DNA of 64,000 bases from Ulva prolifera (lineage: Eukaryota > Chlorophyta > Ulvophyceae > Ulvales > Ulvaceae): contig CM041202.1 of NCBI GenBank assembly GCA_023078555.1, positions 2,414,022 to 2,478,021 of the forward strand, given 5' to 3'. Under the pieces are notes generated by a model that did no database searches, was not told where the DNA came from, and saw only the letters and a list, made by a program, of their open reading frames with translations. Below are positions 37,120-48,500 of the stretch, piece by piece (within the stretch, counting starts at the first letter, position 1; each line of letters opens with the position of its first letter). The translations under genes and the position numbers were made by a program.

Positions 37120-38784
37120 TCGAGTTGATCTGGATGTTCTAAATCTGCCGAAAATTTGCCCTCACGCAGGGAAGCCCGCAGCGCTGATGGTGGTCAATGC
37201 CTGGTCATGTACATGTGCCACATAAGACGCGATGACCTGCACCGTGAGGGAAATGCTACGATTAGTATATCGATACCGGTCGTCGTCTACACAGCTACCT
37301 GCTTCAAAGCCACAAAATCAACACACTCTGGTGCTTAGGTCACCGCCATGCGAAACGCTCCCTGGGCGACTATCAAGGAACGCCCATGACAGTGGAACAT
37401 TTCGAGCCTGTTGGGAAGGGCTCAAGAATCGGGGAACCCGCCGCACCAAATCACAATTGATGCCCTGTATAGCCCTACGTAGAAGTGTCTGAGGTGTCTG
37501 ACAAGTGAACAACCCCCCTCGATCGGGCATCACGCCATGCCCAGACACCTCGAAACAAATGCAGCTTTTCAGCTGCCCGCCTGACCATAAGCTTAAAACA
37601 CATCATCTTCGGAACGACGCGGTAGAAGTTATGGGCATTGAGCAACAACACCATCGTGCATTTGGCACTCCGTTCATACAATGTTGCCATTCGGACAGTG
37701 TTTACTTACTGCAGTGAGCTTCCAGCTGATGTTGTATGTGCAGGAAAGGTGCACCCGCGCCAGGACAACCGGTCATGCCGAACGTAGCAGTGGCTGCCTG
37801 TCTTGAAATTTGGCATGTGTCAAGGGCACGTTGCGAGTTAACGATGCTCACCAGAATGAGCTGCATGAGAGGCTATATAATTTAGATTTGGGCTGCAGTG
37901 TCGCGGATGAGATTGACCCACGTTAGGACGGCGTGACCGAGATTGTCACCGCTCGACAGGCCTAGGGCTCGCTCGGCCCGCACCACTGTCGGCATGCGCA
38001 TCACACCACCTGCTCGTCACGCCATCTTAAAAGCCATCCGACAAGGTCATGTATGCAATGTGCATATGTATGAGGAGACTTGTCGTGTCCGCAGGATAAG
38101 TCGCGTGCGTCGTTGAGCCATTCCGTGTACATGTGCGCTCTGTGTACTGCAGGCGTGTCCGTTGCACGAAACGATGCAAACCGCGACCCTACTGACCTCT
38201 TTCGTTTGTTCCCTCCGTGATTAAGCGCGGCCTGCACGATTGATAGTGCATTATGTTGCAGCGACAGCGCTTGAACACTGAGCCTTCGATGGTGAATTCA
38301 TGTATTGACTTGTGTCCACAGGAGTTGCTCCAAGGAGTGCAATTGCGGTTCAGCTACCTCAGCTGTCCACATGGGCACCGTTGTGTGAAAACCGGAAAGT
38401 TTGAGGCCCTGTGACCATGTTGCAGCTACACTTGCTCCAGATATTCTTTTGAGGCAGACCTACACTCTGTAGCACCGTGGCTGATGGATGAGGCACCACG
38501 GATGGCAGCCGAATTTAGGTTCCAATGTACTTGAACCCCTGCACGCCTCCAGAAGCAACCAGGCTGCTTCTCTTATTCTGCCAGGTCAACAGTGTCATGA
38601 CATTCCCAGCTACTCGCACATGTTGCACGAGTGCCTGCACAGACCTGACATGGCATCTTACGTTCCATATATGCAAACCATTGCATGTATGCAAACCATG
38701 CATGGAGTCCGCAGCGCGCCGCGTTATACCCGTCAAACTGCTACATACATCTGCTGATGCACAGATCTTCAACGTCTGTAACCC
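37120..38784. other. no supported gene
   Basis: Upstream side of gene B. About 38265-38770 is a diverged repeat related to 32460-33330 and supplies the empty-site comparison for the retroposon there. No open frame has independent support. Confidence 0.4.
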
Positions 38785-38945
38785 ATGGCGCCCTTATTCC
38801 GCCCTTATCTCAATGTCGTTCCGCACTTATGCCGCCCTTATGCTCCGCCCTTATGGGGGGGGGTTCGATCCGCTGATGTGTAAGGGCGGATTGTGTGCGG
38901 TCATGTATAAGTGCGGATTGTATCATTGCGTAAGGGCGGACTGAA
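38785..38945. repeat. cluster of direct then inverted CCGCCCTTAT motifs
   Basis: Five forward motifs (GCGCCCTTAT, CCGCCCTTAT, CCGCACTTAT, CCGCCCTTAT, CCGCCCTTAT) are followed by three inverted ones (TAAGGGCGGA, ATAAGTGCGGA, TAAGGGCGGA). The A-for-C variant appears once in each orientation, so the two halves form a partial fold-back. Two more forward copies lie at 44396-44423. Confidence 0.8.
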
Positions 38946-39205
38946 CTGACCCCTCGCGGCTTTCTTTTCCTCGTCTGCGTGGATTGCACGCCTGTTCACG
39001 GGAGATGCCTCGGCAATCACTGAAGTGCACTTTTGGGATCCACTGTAGCAAGCCGTTGCCAATTCCAAATAATTCCAAGTCCATTCATGCACGCCACGGT
39101 GACGATCATCGCGCATGGGTCCAACACGTCAAGTGTCGTGCACTGGCAGTCTATGTCCAAGGCGTCTCCATCATATTCGTGCTTGCTCCAACGACAGCTG
39201 TAGAA

Positions 39206-39532
39206 GATGCCTTCTGCAAGAAGCGCTACCTTTTAAAGCTTCTTGCAGAAGGCATCCTTGTATCGACCCATGGTACCTTGCAAACATTACGCAGGCAACG
39301 TGTCATGATGATGACGCCTGAACGTCATGACACGCGTCCATGGTTACTGCCGCTGCATGTGGGCGGTGCATGTGCTTCAGCAGTCTCGAGATGTCGGGGG
39401 TGCATTTTGGCAGCGTCAGACGCTGTCAAAATGCACCCTCGACATCTCGCTCCCAAAGAGTGCAAGCCCGAGATGTCGAGGGTGCATTTTGACAGCGTCA
39501 TGACGCTGCCAAAATGCACCCCCGACATCTCG
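39206..39532. repeat. cluster of long hairpins including a palindrome of palindromes
   Basis: 39206-39224 pairs perfectly with 39238-39256 (19 bp). CGTGTCATGA near 39299 pairs with TCATGACACG near 39326. 39387-39449 is a hairpin with arms of about 31 bp, and 39469-39532 another with 32-bp arms. The last two are inverted copies of each other, so 39387-39532 is a higher-order palindrome centred near 39459. Each small hairpin has the same two arm mismatches, while the two large halves complement each other perfectly. Confidence 0.9.
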
Positions 39533-41626
39533 ATCGAATACCTACGGGCCCCGAGGGGACGTACCAGCCGTTGCGGGCAGCATTGCATGTCTCTTGCAAC
39601 TTCATTGGACTCTGTGCCGTGATTCGGCGACCTGCGATCCATTGCCTTGTCAACATCGCACAGCAAGCAGCCATTGCGCCGAAGCTGGACAGCACATCAA
39701 CCGGCCTACATACTTGATGACAGTGTATGCATGTCATCTGGCCAGATACGTGACATGTGTGGGTGTGTGTGCGTGTACGAGTTCGATGGAGACACGCAAC
39801 CGAGGGGACGTCGAGTTCTATGCTGCCATAACGACGGCGCATTGCGTAGACAGGTACATGCAGCAAAGACTGATGGCATATACCAAATTATGCTACAATT
39901 GCTTCGGCAATGGGGCTGTGAACGATGGCGGAAACATTACACCGCCGACATGACCGGCACGGAGATACTTCGTACATTCGAACGGTTGCCATGGGTGCCA
40001 CAAATGTTGAGAAACCTGGAGTAGAGACTCAAGTTCCTAATGGTGATTAGGGCACAGGCTGTCGTGAGACTGTGCGGAACGCCGGCGGTTCAACAACCAT
40101 GACAAGTCTAGCGGGCCTGAGCGCCGCGCCAGTGCACACACATATGCAACAGGTTCTGAAAGGACATAACATACCTTTGTTAATATGTTTCGCGTCGAGG
40201 ATTGGCGGAGGCAGAGATCTAGCGGCTGCGTGGCTGCAACTAACATACACTCAGGTCGGAAAGATTGACGACGCCTGCGCCTATAGCGCACGAAGCCGGA
40301 CGTACACAAAGAAAAGAGGCTTAAAGAAGCGACAGGCTTACGCAGATTCAAGTCGCCATGGATGCCAGTGCGGAGCAGGCGACGGTCAACTCTGGCCATC
40401 GGGGAACTTCGCCGCACACAAGATGCACGTTCCCATCACACGGCGCACATGTATGAAAATGTATCGTATAATGGGCTGGCTTTGCGGTGCAACGTCTCTT
40501 GAGCACTGTGCAAAGTCGAAGTCTGTAGTTGCAGCCATGAGCGCAGACGTCACACGGCGCATGCATGTGTGCGTGGCCACTAGGGCAGCCAACATAACAA
40601 CGGAGGGTTACGACACAGCCGGCAAGGCAGTCATCGCCACAGCCTGAGCTCTTGAACAACAATCCTAACGCCTTGCAGCCCAATCATATCAGCACTGCTC
40701 CTGTGTGCTCAACGATCTCATGTCAAGTTGTCAACACATATTCATTGTATCGCATTGTGGCCTGGGTGTGGCCACGAATATGTATGTTGAAATCATAAAC
40801 TGCAAAGTTGCAGCGCAAGGGCAATTGAAATCCACGTGGCCAACATGCAAAGCATTCGGAGTCGGCCAGTCTCGATGCACAGCCCAGCACGTGAGCATGC
40901 TTGTGTAGGAGGTTGCAATTGAGGTGATAAATGCTCCATGCATTAAATGTGCTCTCTAGGGTAACAAAAAGTGGCACTGATGCATAGGTGCGATGCATGC
41001 CATCATGACCTTAGGGTGCACGGATGCCAGGCGCCATGACCTGCAAGGTACATGCGTCTACCCCTCTTATGGTGGGCATGGCAGCTTTGACAGGGTTGAC
41101 GGTCCCTGTGAGATGACCTCCCGCCGCTCATCTTGTAGACTAAATGGCGTGCCAACACACCCCCACGCTAGCTCCTCTCACTTGACGGCCGCCTCTCACC
41201 GGCTGAGTTGTAGCCATCTCCTCTTGTTGGGACACTCGGGCGGCGCAGCTTGAGCATGATGCGGTCGCACATGTCGCAGGATCGTTCTGTGACGTCAAGT
41301 ACTTGGCCGGAGGATGCATGTGGTTGCATCGTGTGAGAGGTTTATCTGTGTGGGTTGGAGGAGGTGTATGCTGATGCGCGGCTGGTGTGGGTGTGGGGCC
41401 ACTTTGTTGTGATTGGTGGTTGTAGTCGGGCTCGACGTGCGCCGGATTCTATGTGCTTGATGACGTCAGTATGTTTGTGCACAACCCGCTCGGTGCTACT
41501 GCCCTCTGCAGCTCTGTCTTTGTTACACAAATGCCGACAGGTTGGGTCGCCCACATTCAGAGTTTCTGGACACGGGCCAGAACCTGTGAAACTCAGCCAC
41601 AGCAGCACTGTTGGTATCTAGATCTG
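39533..41626. other. no supported gene
   Basis: The longest frame, 40072-40647 (+), encodes 191 residues without a recognisable motif, paralogue or splice context, and I do not call it. No RNA gene or repeat family was recognised. Confidence 0.4.
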
Positions 41627-43120
41627 CTACCATGCCCTCTGCCTGCCAACGCGGTGCAGAGGGGGATGCGCTGAACACGCACACTCCAGACACAGCGACA
41701 CTGCGCTGTCACGGTCTCTGCTGCCGTGCCCTCTGCCTACACACGCAGTGCAGTGCGTGTGCTGGCGGCCTTGCCCGCTTTGTGGTGGTTGCGGCTCTGG
41801 CGTGCCGTGCTTCGCCGTTGCAGCGGCATGTCTGACCCATGTGTCTGCGTGTGGCCCGCCGGTGCGGGGCGACCGGGGGGATTGGGGCGGGCCTGGCTGG
41901 GCGTTTGGGGTTGCGGGTGTGGGTTTGCGGGTGCGCTGGGTGGTGTGCAGGGGCTGGGCGGGCTGGGTTGTGTTGGGGGCGGGGGGCCGGGCCTCCCCGG
42001 GGCGGGGGGTTGTTGTCGGGGTCTCGCTGGTTCTTTGTTCGGCAGCTTTGGATGCGTGTGCTGTCGGGGCTTTTGCACTTGGATGGTTTGCGAGGTGTGG
42101 GTGGGGGTGGGCGTGTGGGTGGGCGTGTGGGTTTGGGGTGGGCGACTTGTGTGTGTTTCGGAATGTATGTGGTTGTGTGGCCATATGGCTGTGTGGCTGT
42201 GGCCGGCGCGGGTGCTACCGTTGCGTGGGTGTGTCGGTGTGTGCTCCGTGTGGCTCGTTACGTGTGGCTCGTTGCGTGGTGTGGGTTCCTCTGGTTGTTG
42301 CTCGCGGTGCTACCTGCCTTGCTTGCTTTGTCCTTGTAACACACGCAGTGCGGAGGGGGGTGTGCTGAACACGCACGCTCCAGGCACAGCAGCACTGTGC
42401 TATCACTGTCTCTGCTGCCATGCCCTCTGTCTGCACACACAGTGCAGAGGGGAATGCGCAGAACATGCACACTCCTGAACATGCACGCTCCAGGCACAGC
42501 AGCACTGTGCTATCACTGTCTCTGCTGCCATGCCCTCTGTCTGCACACGCAGTGCAGAGGGGAATGCGCAGAACATGCACACTCCTGAACATGAACGCTC
42601 CAGGCATAGCAGCACTGTGCTATCACTGTCTCTGCTGCCATGCTCTCTGTCTGCACATGCAGTGCAGAGGGGAATGCGCAGAACATGCACACTCCTGAAC
42701 ATGCACGCTCCAGGCACAGCAGCACTGTGCTATCACTGTCTCTGCTGCCATGCCCTCTGTCTGCACACGCAGTGCAGAGGGGAATGCGCAGAACATGCAC
42801 ACTCCTGAACATGCACGCTCCAGGCACAGCAGCACTGTGCTATCACTGTCTCTGCTGCCATGCCCTCTGTCTGCACACGCAGTGCAGAGGGGAATGCGCA
42901 GAACATGCACACTCCTGAACATGCACGCTCCAGGCACAGCAGCACTGTGCTATCACTGTCTCTGCTGCCATGCCCTCTGTCTGCACACGCAGTGCAGAGG
43001 GGAATGCGCAGAACATGCAAACTCCTGAACATGCACGCTCCAGGCACAGCAGCACTGTGCTGTCACTGTCTCTGCTGCCAAGCCCTCTGTCTGCACACGC
43101 AGTGCAGAGGGGGATGCGCT
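41627..43120. repeat. 110-bp satellite-like tandem array, split by a retroposon
   Basis: From 42352 to about 43120 there are about seven nearly identical 110-bp units containing TGCCCTCTGTCTGCACACGC and CAGCAGCACTGTGCTATCAC. A more diverged unit at 41627-41751 is separated from the rest by the retroposon at 41752-42338. The period is not a multiple of three, and the frames inside end in every unit, so the array is not coding. Confidence 0.9.
41739..42351 (+). mobile_element. CTTGTAA-family retroposon inserted in the 110-bp array
   Basis: Element 41752-42338 is flanked by ACACACGCAGTGC at 41739-41751 and 42339-42351, a 13-bp target duplication whose sequence belongs to the array unit. It has a G/T-rich body and the 3' end TTGCTTTGTCCTTGTA. 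It is the longest copy with clear ends (about 590 bp). I find no coding motif. Confidence 0.85.
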
Positions 43121-44912
43121 GATTCAATAAAGCATATCTGTCTGCTAAGGGGTGTGTGTCATTACGTGGCGCTCTCCGCACACCCCTCCAAGACAGGTCT
43201 GGACTGTCTAGGAATTGCAGCTACAGGGAATATAGCCAACGACACGGCCACAAGCTTGACAGACTGCAGCAGCTAGCCGGATTACGGATGCTTGAAAGAT
43301 GCAGCGCCCAACGGCGCAGGCGGGCGGCATGATGATCAGGATGTGTGCGTGTTTTCGTGGCACCGCACCGCACAAAATACTTCGCCCATATCACAACGTT
43401 AAAAAAAACGTAAAAATTATCAATCAATCGTATGAAGCATACACTGATCTGGAGAGGGCCGCTTCCCCCAGTGCACAGGCGCCGGGGTCGCTGATCGATG
43501 CTCAGGTCACACACATCAGCACATGCATCTACCTACTATGTAGCAGTAATGGCAATAGGACCGTCCTTCGAAAACTATGATGTTGAGGTATCAGCACGTT
43601 TGGCCTGTCGCGTGGGAGATATTCACGGTCGCATTTGGAACGTCTCGAACAGGCGAGGGGTCACGTTCTCGAAAAATACCTTCAACAGTCTACATGTCAC
43701 AGATGCCTGCATCGATACTTTATGCAGATGCAGTGATCAGCATTGTACACTGGTACACAAGGATCTTCCTGAACTTCCATGTGAATGTCCAAGTCGCAGC
43801 TACGTTTTGCCCCGCTCGTCACTGGCACCCGCTTCAGCTATGCAAGGTCGATGTCCAACAATATATCACAAACCAGCCTGGAGAAAGGCAGTGCTGTGGT
43901 ATGCAAGATTGTGGGCTGTCCAGAGACTCGGCGCTCTCAGAGTCAGCAGCGCCCAGTCGCGCCCTTGTGCGTGAGCCGCATCAGCATCCACAAGCCACAT
44001 CACGTTGCACAAATGGTCCAATTTAGTTGGCGTAGTCTGAATCACGAAAACTTGACGGCTACAGTGTTCGCGATGCTCCTCAGCCGTCCGTGGCGACTCC
44101 TCAGTGTGTATCCAGTGTGGCACACCATGGGAGAAGACGCGCATCTCCAGAGCCTGCGTCGAACCTAAAGGTGCCTCTCTGAACTCTAATACAAGATCCT
44201 GCCTGCAGTTGGCGGGCTGTATGTAAGCACCATACCAGCGCCGGCCGCACTAGTCGAGCCCAACGACAGCACCATTGGCATGGAGTCCGTACACCGCAAG
44301 AACCCGAACTAAGCATCTCATACATTTAAACAGTATTATTTAAAGCCATTGCAGCCTTTTCCGTCGCAAAAGCGGTTGTTTGACGGTCCGGTCGATCCGC
44401 CCTTATTTGGGCCGCCCTTATCACATGACGAAGCATGGGTACAGACGAAGTCCACTCCACCTGTCCCACCTCAACTTCAACAAACTGCAGCATCACGCTG
44501 GCGTGCAGCTCTGCAGGCATATACACATGCTCAGCACCGAACCAACACCTGTTGCACATTGACAGCAGACCTCAACAGCAGCACTCACGGAGTGACGTCA
44601 TCCAGTGATCAGAATACTCAAGGTCGCAGTCATTGACCAACAGTGACACGCTCCGTCTGGCAGATTACATGGGAGGCACGCCACTGGTGCCTGCAGTATA
44701 ATTTAGGTTGTCTTATGTCCTACAGTCAGGCCACCAGTATACACGTTCGCCACAGGCGCCCTCCTGCAGTTGCAAAATCTCCAACACTTCCACTGCATGA
44801 TTCCCTGTGCAGGTCTCACCTGCAGAGAATACGCCCAACAGTGCTTTGTTGGAGTGCACAGCACATGTATACACGCAACTCCCTTCTCACCAGCACCAGC
44901 CGCGCAACCATA
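43121..44912. other. no supported gene; start of the gene C duplicated segment
   Basis: Frames such as 43498-43974 (+) and 43577-44026 (+) overlap and lack support. From about 44460 the sequence is collinear with 33340-33900 beside gene B. Two CCGCCCTTAT motifs lie at 44396-44423. Confidence 0.45.
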
Positions 44913-44917
44913 ACAAT

Positions 44918-45337
44918 TGTGGCAATATGAGCTCTGTTAGCTGCTATGATCACTAGTCATACAGTACAGACTCCTGTCAATTGCCAGTCAAAGATCTTAC
45001 AGAATACCTATGCCGTGTGTCTCACCTGTGGCAATATGAGCTCTGTTAGCTGCTATGATCACTAGTCATACAGTACAGACTCCTGCACCACGTAGTACGC
45101 TCAGCACACTGATCTCTGCTATTGTCAGACGACAGACACACACAGACAGCAAAGCATTCTCACCTGTCAATTGCCAGTCAAAGATGACCTGGAATTGACA
45201 GCTACGTCCTATATTCTGTGCACTGGACAGCCGACCTACGGTCTGCCCGCAGACTCACAGCCAAATGCATGTGATCTGCTGCACTCGCGTTATCACAGCT
45301 ACGACACGCTTGCACCAGGGGAGCTCTGCTTCCCACA
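44918..45337 (-). repeat. copia 3' LTR, 420-bp form
   Basis: It contains a 109-bp extension at the outer end: the first 59 bases (from TGTGGCAATATGAGCTC) recur starting at 45027. 45027-45337 equals the 311-bp right LTR. The ACAAT duplication flanks the extended form. Confidence 0.95.
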
Positions 45338-45348
45338 CACCCCCTCAA
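45338..45348 (-). other. copia polypurine tract
   Basis: Read on the minus strand this is TTGAGGGGGTG, directly upstream of the 3' LTR start, the expected plus-strand primer position. Confidence 0.8.
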
Positions 45349-45513
45349 GCGCTGTCGCTTGGAGATTCAACCAGAAAACCAGCCACTGCCTTTCCTAGCG
45401 CTGGACCAGCCAAAGCCTTGGTCAGAATATCAGCCTTCTGCTCAGCTGTCGGCACAAACTGGACATCAATCTCCTGTCGCATAAATCTGTTCCTAATGAA
45501 GTGATACTGGATG

Positions 45514-48500
45514 TCAATGTGCTTGCTCCTTCCTGGAGCACCAGCATGCTGCAGTCCTCTGCTTCATCAGATGCAAAGCACTCTGATTGTCACAATAAAC
45601 AGTCATCCGCTCAACACGACCATAGATATCACCCAGCAACTTCCTCATCCACAGTGCTTCTTTCACTGCCATGGCTGCTGACATATACTCAGCCTCTGCG
45701 GTGGACGTGGCCACCACTGTCTGCAACTTGGCACTCCACATCACTGGGCACCCATGCATCATCAACATCATACCTGATGTACTCTTTCGATTGTCGAGAT
45801 CCCCAGCCAGATCTGCATCAGAATACAGCTTCAATGCCTCATCTCTGATTACCCCGAGCTCCTTGAAGTCTGCTTCTGTGAAGGTCTTCACCCCTTTCAT
45901 CTTGTCTTCTGGGTCGAATCTGAACATCAGCCCATGATTCCATGTACCTCTCAAGTACCTCAGAACTCTCTTCATTGCCTGGAAATGCACATCCGTCGGC
46001 TTTGCCATGAATCGACTCAGCACGCCCACTGGATACGCCAGATCTGGTCTCGTATGAGTGGACAGGTACAGCAATGCACCCACTGTCTCTCCGTACGCCG
46101 CCTTCCTTGGGTCATCATCCTTCAGCTCCACTCCTGTGGTCTTCGTCATCATGTGCCTGGTCTCCATCGGAGTCGCCTTCGGCTTGCAATCCCACATGCT
46201 GGCCCTCTGTAGCACATTCTTGGCATACTGAGGCTGCTTCAATAGCAGACCTACTCCAGCCACTTCTTCAACTTCTTGCCCCAGAAAGAAATGCAGCGGT
46301 CCCAGATCCTTCACCTCAAAATGCTTGCCCAGCATCTCCAGAATCTTCTTCTCTTCACCTTCTTCTGCAAGGATCGCAGAATCATCTACATGCACCAGCA
46401 CATATGACTTGCTCCTGCCTTCACCTCTGATGAACAGACATGGGTCATTCTCTGACACTGTGAATCCTTCTGACATCATCGCCTTGGTGAGAGTTTCATT
46501 CCAGGCTCTCGGAGCCTGCTTCAGTCCGTACAGCGCCTTGCGAAGCTTCCAGACTCCTCCACCGAACTCTTCAGGTAGGCGGACATACACCACCTCGTCA
46601 AGGTCGCTGTGAAGGAATGCACACTTCACGTCCACCTGCCGGAGCTTCAGCCGCGGATTAGCTGCCTTCATAGCCAGCATCATCCTGAATGTTGCACTCT
46701 GCGCTGTGGGCGCAAACACTTCTCCCACATCGTCCTTCCCCTGAAGATTCCCCAGCACCACCAAACGATACTTGTACCGCTCCAGGTTGCCCTTGGCATC
46801 AAACTTCAGGTCGCACACGCCCTTCGCCGGCAGTGCTCTCTCTCCTGGAGGTAATTCACACACTTCAAATACCCCCTTGGCCAGAATCGACGCATACTCG
46901 TCGTTCTTCGCTTGCTCCCACTCAGCAGCATCTGGCCTTTTCATCGCCTCTTTGTACGACCGGGGCGGCACCAGCAAGTCTTCCTCCGGCTGCTCACCCT
47001 TTGCCATAAACAAATGTGCTTGATACGGTAGATTCGGCGCATGCCTCACACGCTGCGGGTAGCGGCCCGGTGCAGCCTGGTCCTCACCCCCGGCTTCCGC
47101 ATCTGGCGCACCCCCCGGCTCTGCGTCCGGGTCCGAATCGCTGCCGTCATCCTCTGCATCTGCGTCCTCAGCCTCCATGGCCGCGTAGGCATCATCTGCC
47201 TCATTCACCCAGTCCTCATCTGGGTCCTCTGCGTCGTCATTCAGCGACCACGCCACAGACTCGTCATCCAGCATTGCATCGTCTTCATCTGGCTGCTGCT
47301 CTGGAACGTCCAGCATGAGATCATGATACACCGACGCTGCCTCCTGGCTCGCCGACGCGCATGTCTCCATTGCTGGCATGACTCTGTCCTCCTGGAAGGA
47401 CACGTTCGCACTCTCCTTCAGCTTGAACTCGCCGTTCACGTGCTGCACCAGCCTGTATGCCTTCGAGTGCCTTGCGTAGCCCACGAAGATGACCTCCTCG
47501 CTGACTGCGTCCAGTTTGTCCCTCAGCTTCGATGGCACGAACAGCGTCGCCTTGCAGCCGAACACCCGCAGATGCGAGATGTCCGGGCGCACCCCCCAGA
47601 ACTTCTCATAAGGCGTCACCACCTGTCCCTTGACAGGAATTCTGTTGCGCGTGTACGCCGCAGTGTCCAGACCAAAAGTCCAGAAACACTTCAGCATCAT
47701 TGCGTCGAGCAGCATTGCTCGCATGCGCTCCAGCACTGTCCTGTTGTACCGCTCTGCTCGCCCGTTCTGCTTCGGCGTGCGTGGCGCGCTCAGTTGCCGC
47801 ACCACCCCGTTCCGCCGGCACCACCGTTTCAGCGCACCCATGTACTCTGTACCATGGTCAGTACGCAGCACCTTCAGCTTGTGCTCTGTCTGCCGCTCCC
47901 ATTCGGTCAGCCGTTCAATCACCGCTGGCGCCACATCCGACTTGTTCTTCACACAAATCACTTCTGCGTAGCTGCTGTAGTCGTCCAGGAGCGTGACTGC
48001 ATACCGCTCATCACGGAACCCCGCAACGGGAAACGGTCCCATCACATCACTGTGGACCAGCTCCATTGGCTTCTCAGCCCTGGACGAAGACCGTGCATAG
48101 TGCTCCTCGCACTGCTTGGCTCGTGGACAGATCTCACACAACGGCGCATGCTTCTCTGGCCAGTTCACCCGGCCCATGCCATCTACCGCCTTCTCCACCT
48201 TGTAGAGATTGTCCATCCCGACATGCCCGAACCGTCTGTGCCACACCTCAGCATCTACTGCCACGTTTGCAAAAGCAGTCGGCATCGGCACGTCTGTGCG
48301 AATCACCTGACAGTCCATGAGGTACAGGCCATCTTGCTTGGCACCCCTCAGCAGCACTGTGTCATCAGCGTCCTTCACCTCCAGCGTCTGTCCCTTCCCG
48401 TGATATGACCCCCCCTGGTCCGTCACGTAAGCGCCAGACATCAGGTTCATATGCATGGTGGGCACGCACAGAGCCTCCAGCAGCTTCACCTGCCCGCCAG

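Noticed and set aside
40072..40647. 191-residue plus-strand frame
   Set aside because: No motif, paralogue, splice context or compositional support.
42420..43276. Series of overlapping 92-104 residue frames on both strands in the 110-bp array
   Set aside because: They repeat every 110 bp in shifting frames because the array is nearly identical; they are not genes.
47041..48408. 455-residue plus-strand frame
   Set aside because: Shadow of the copia polyprotein on the opposite strand.
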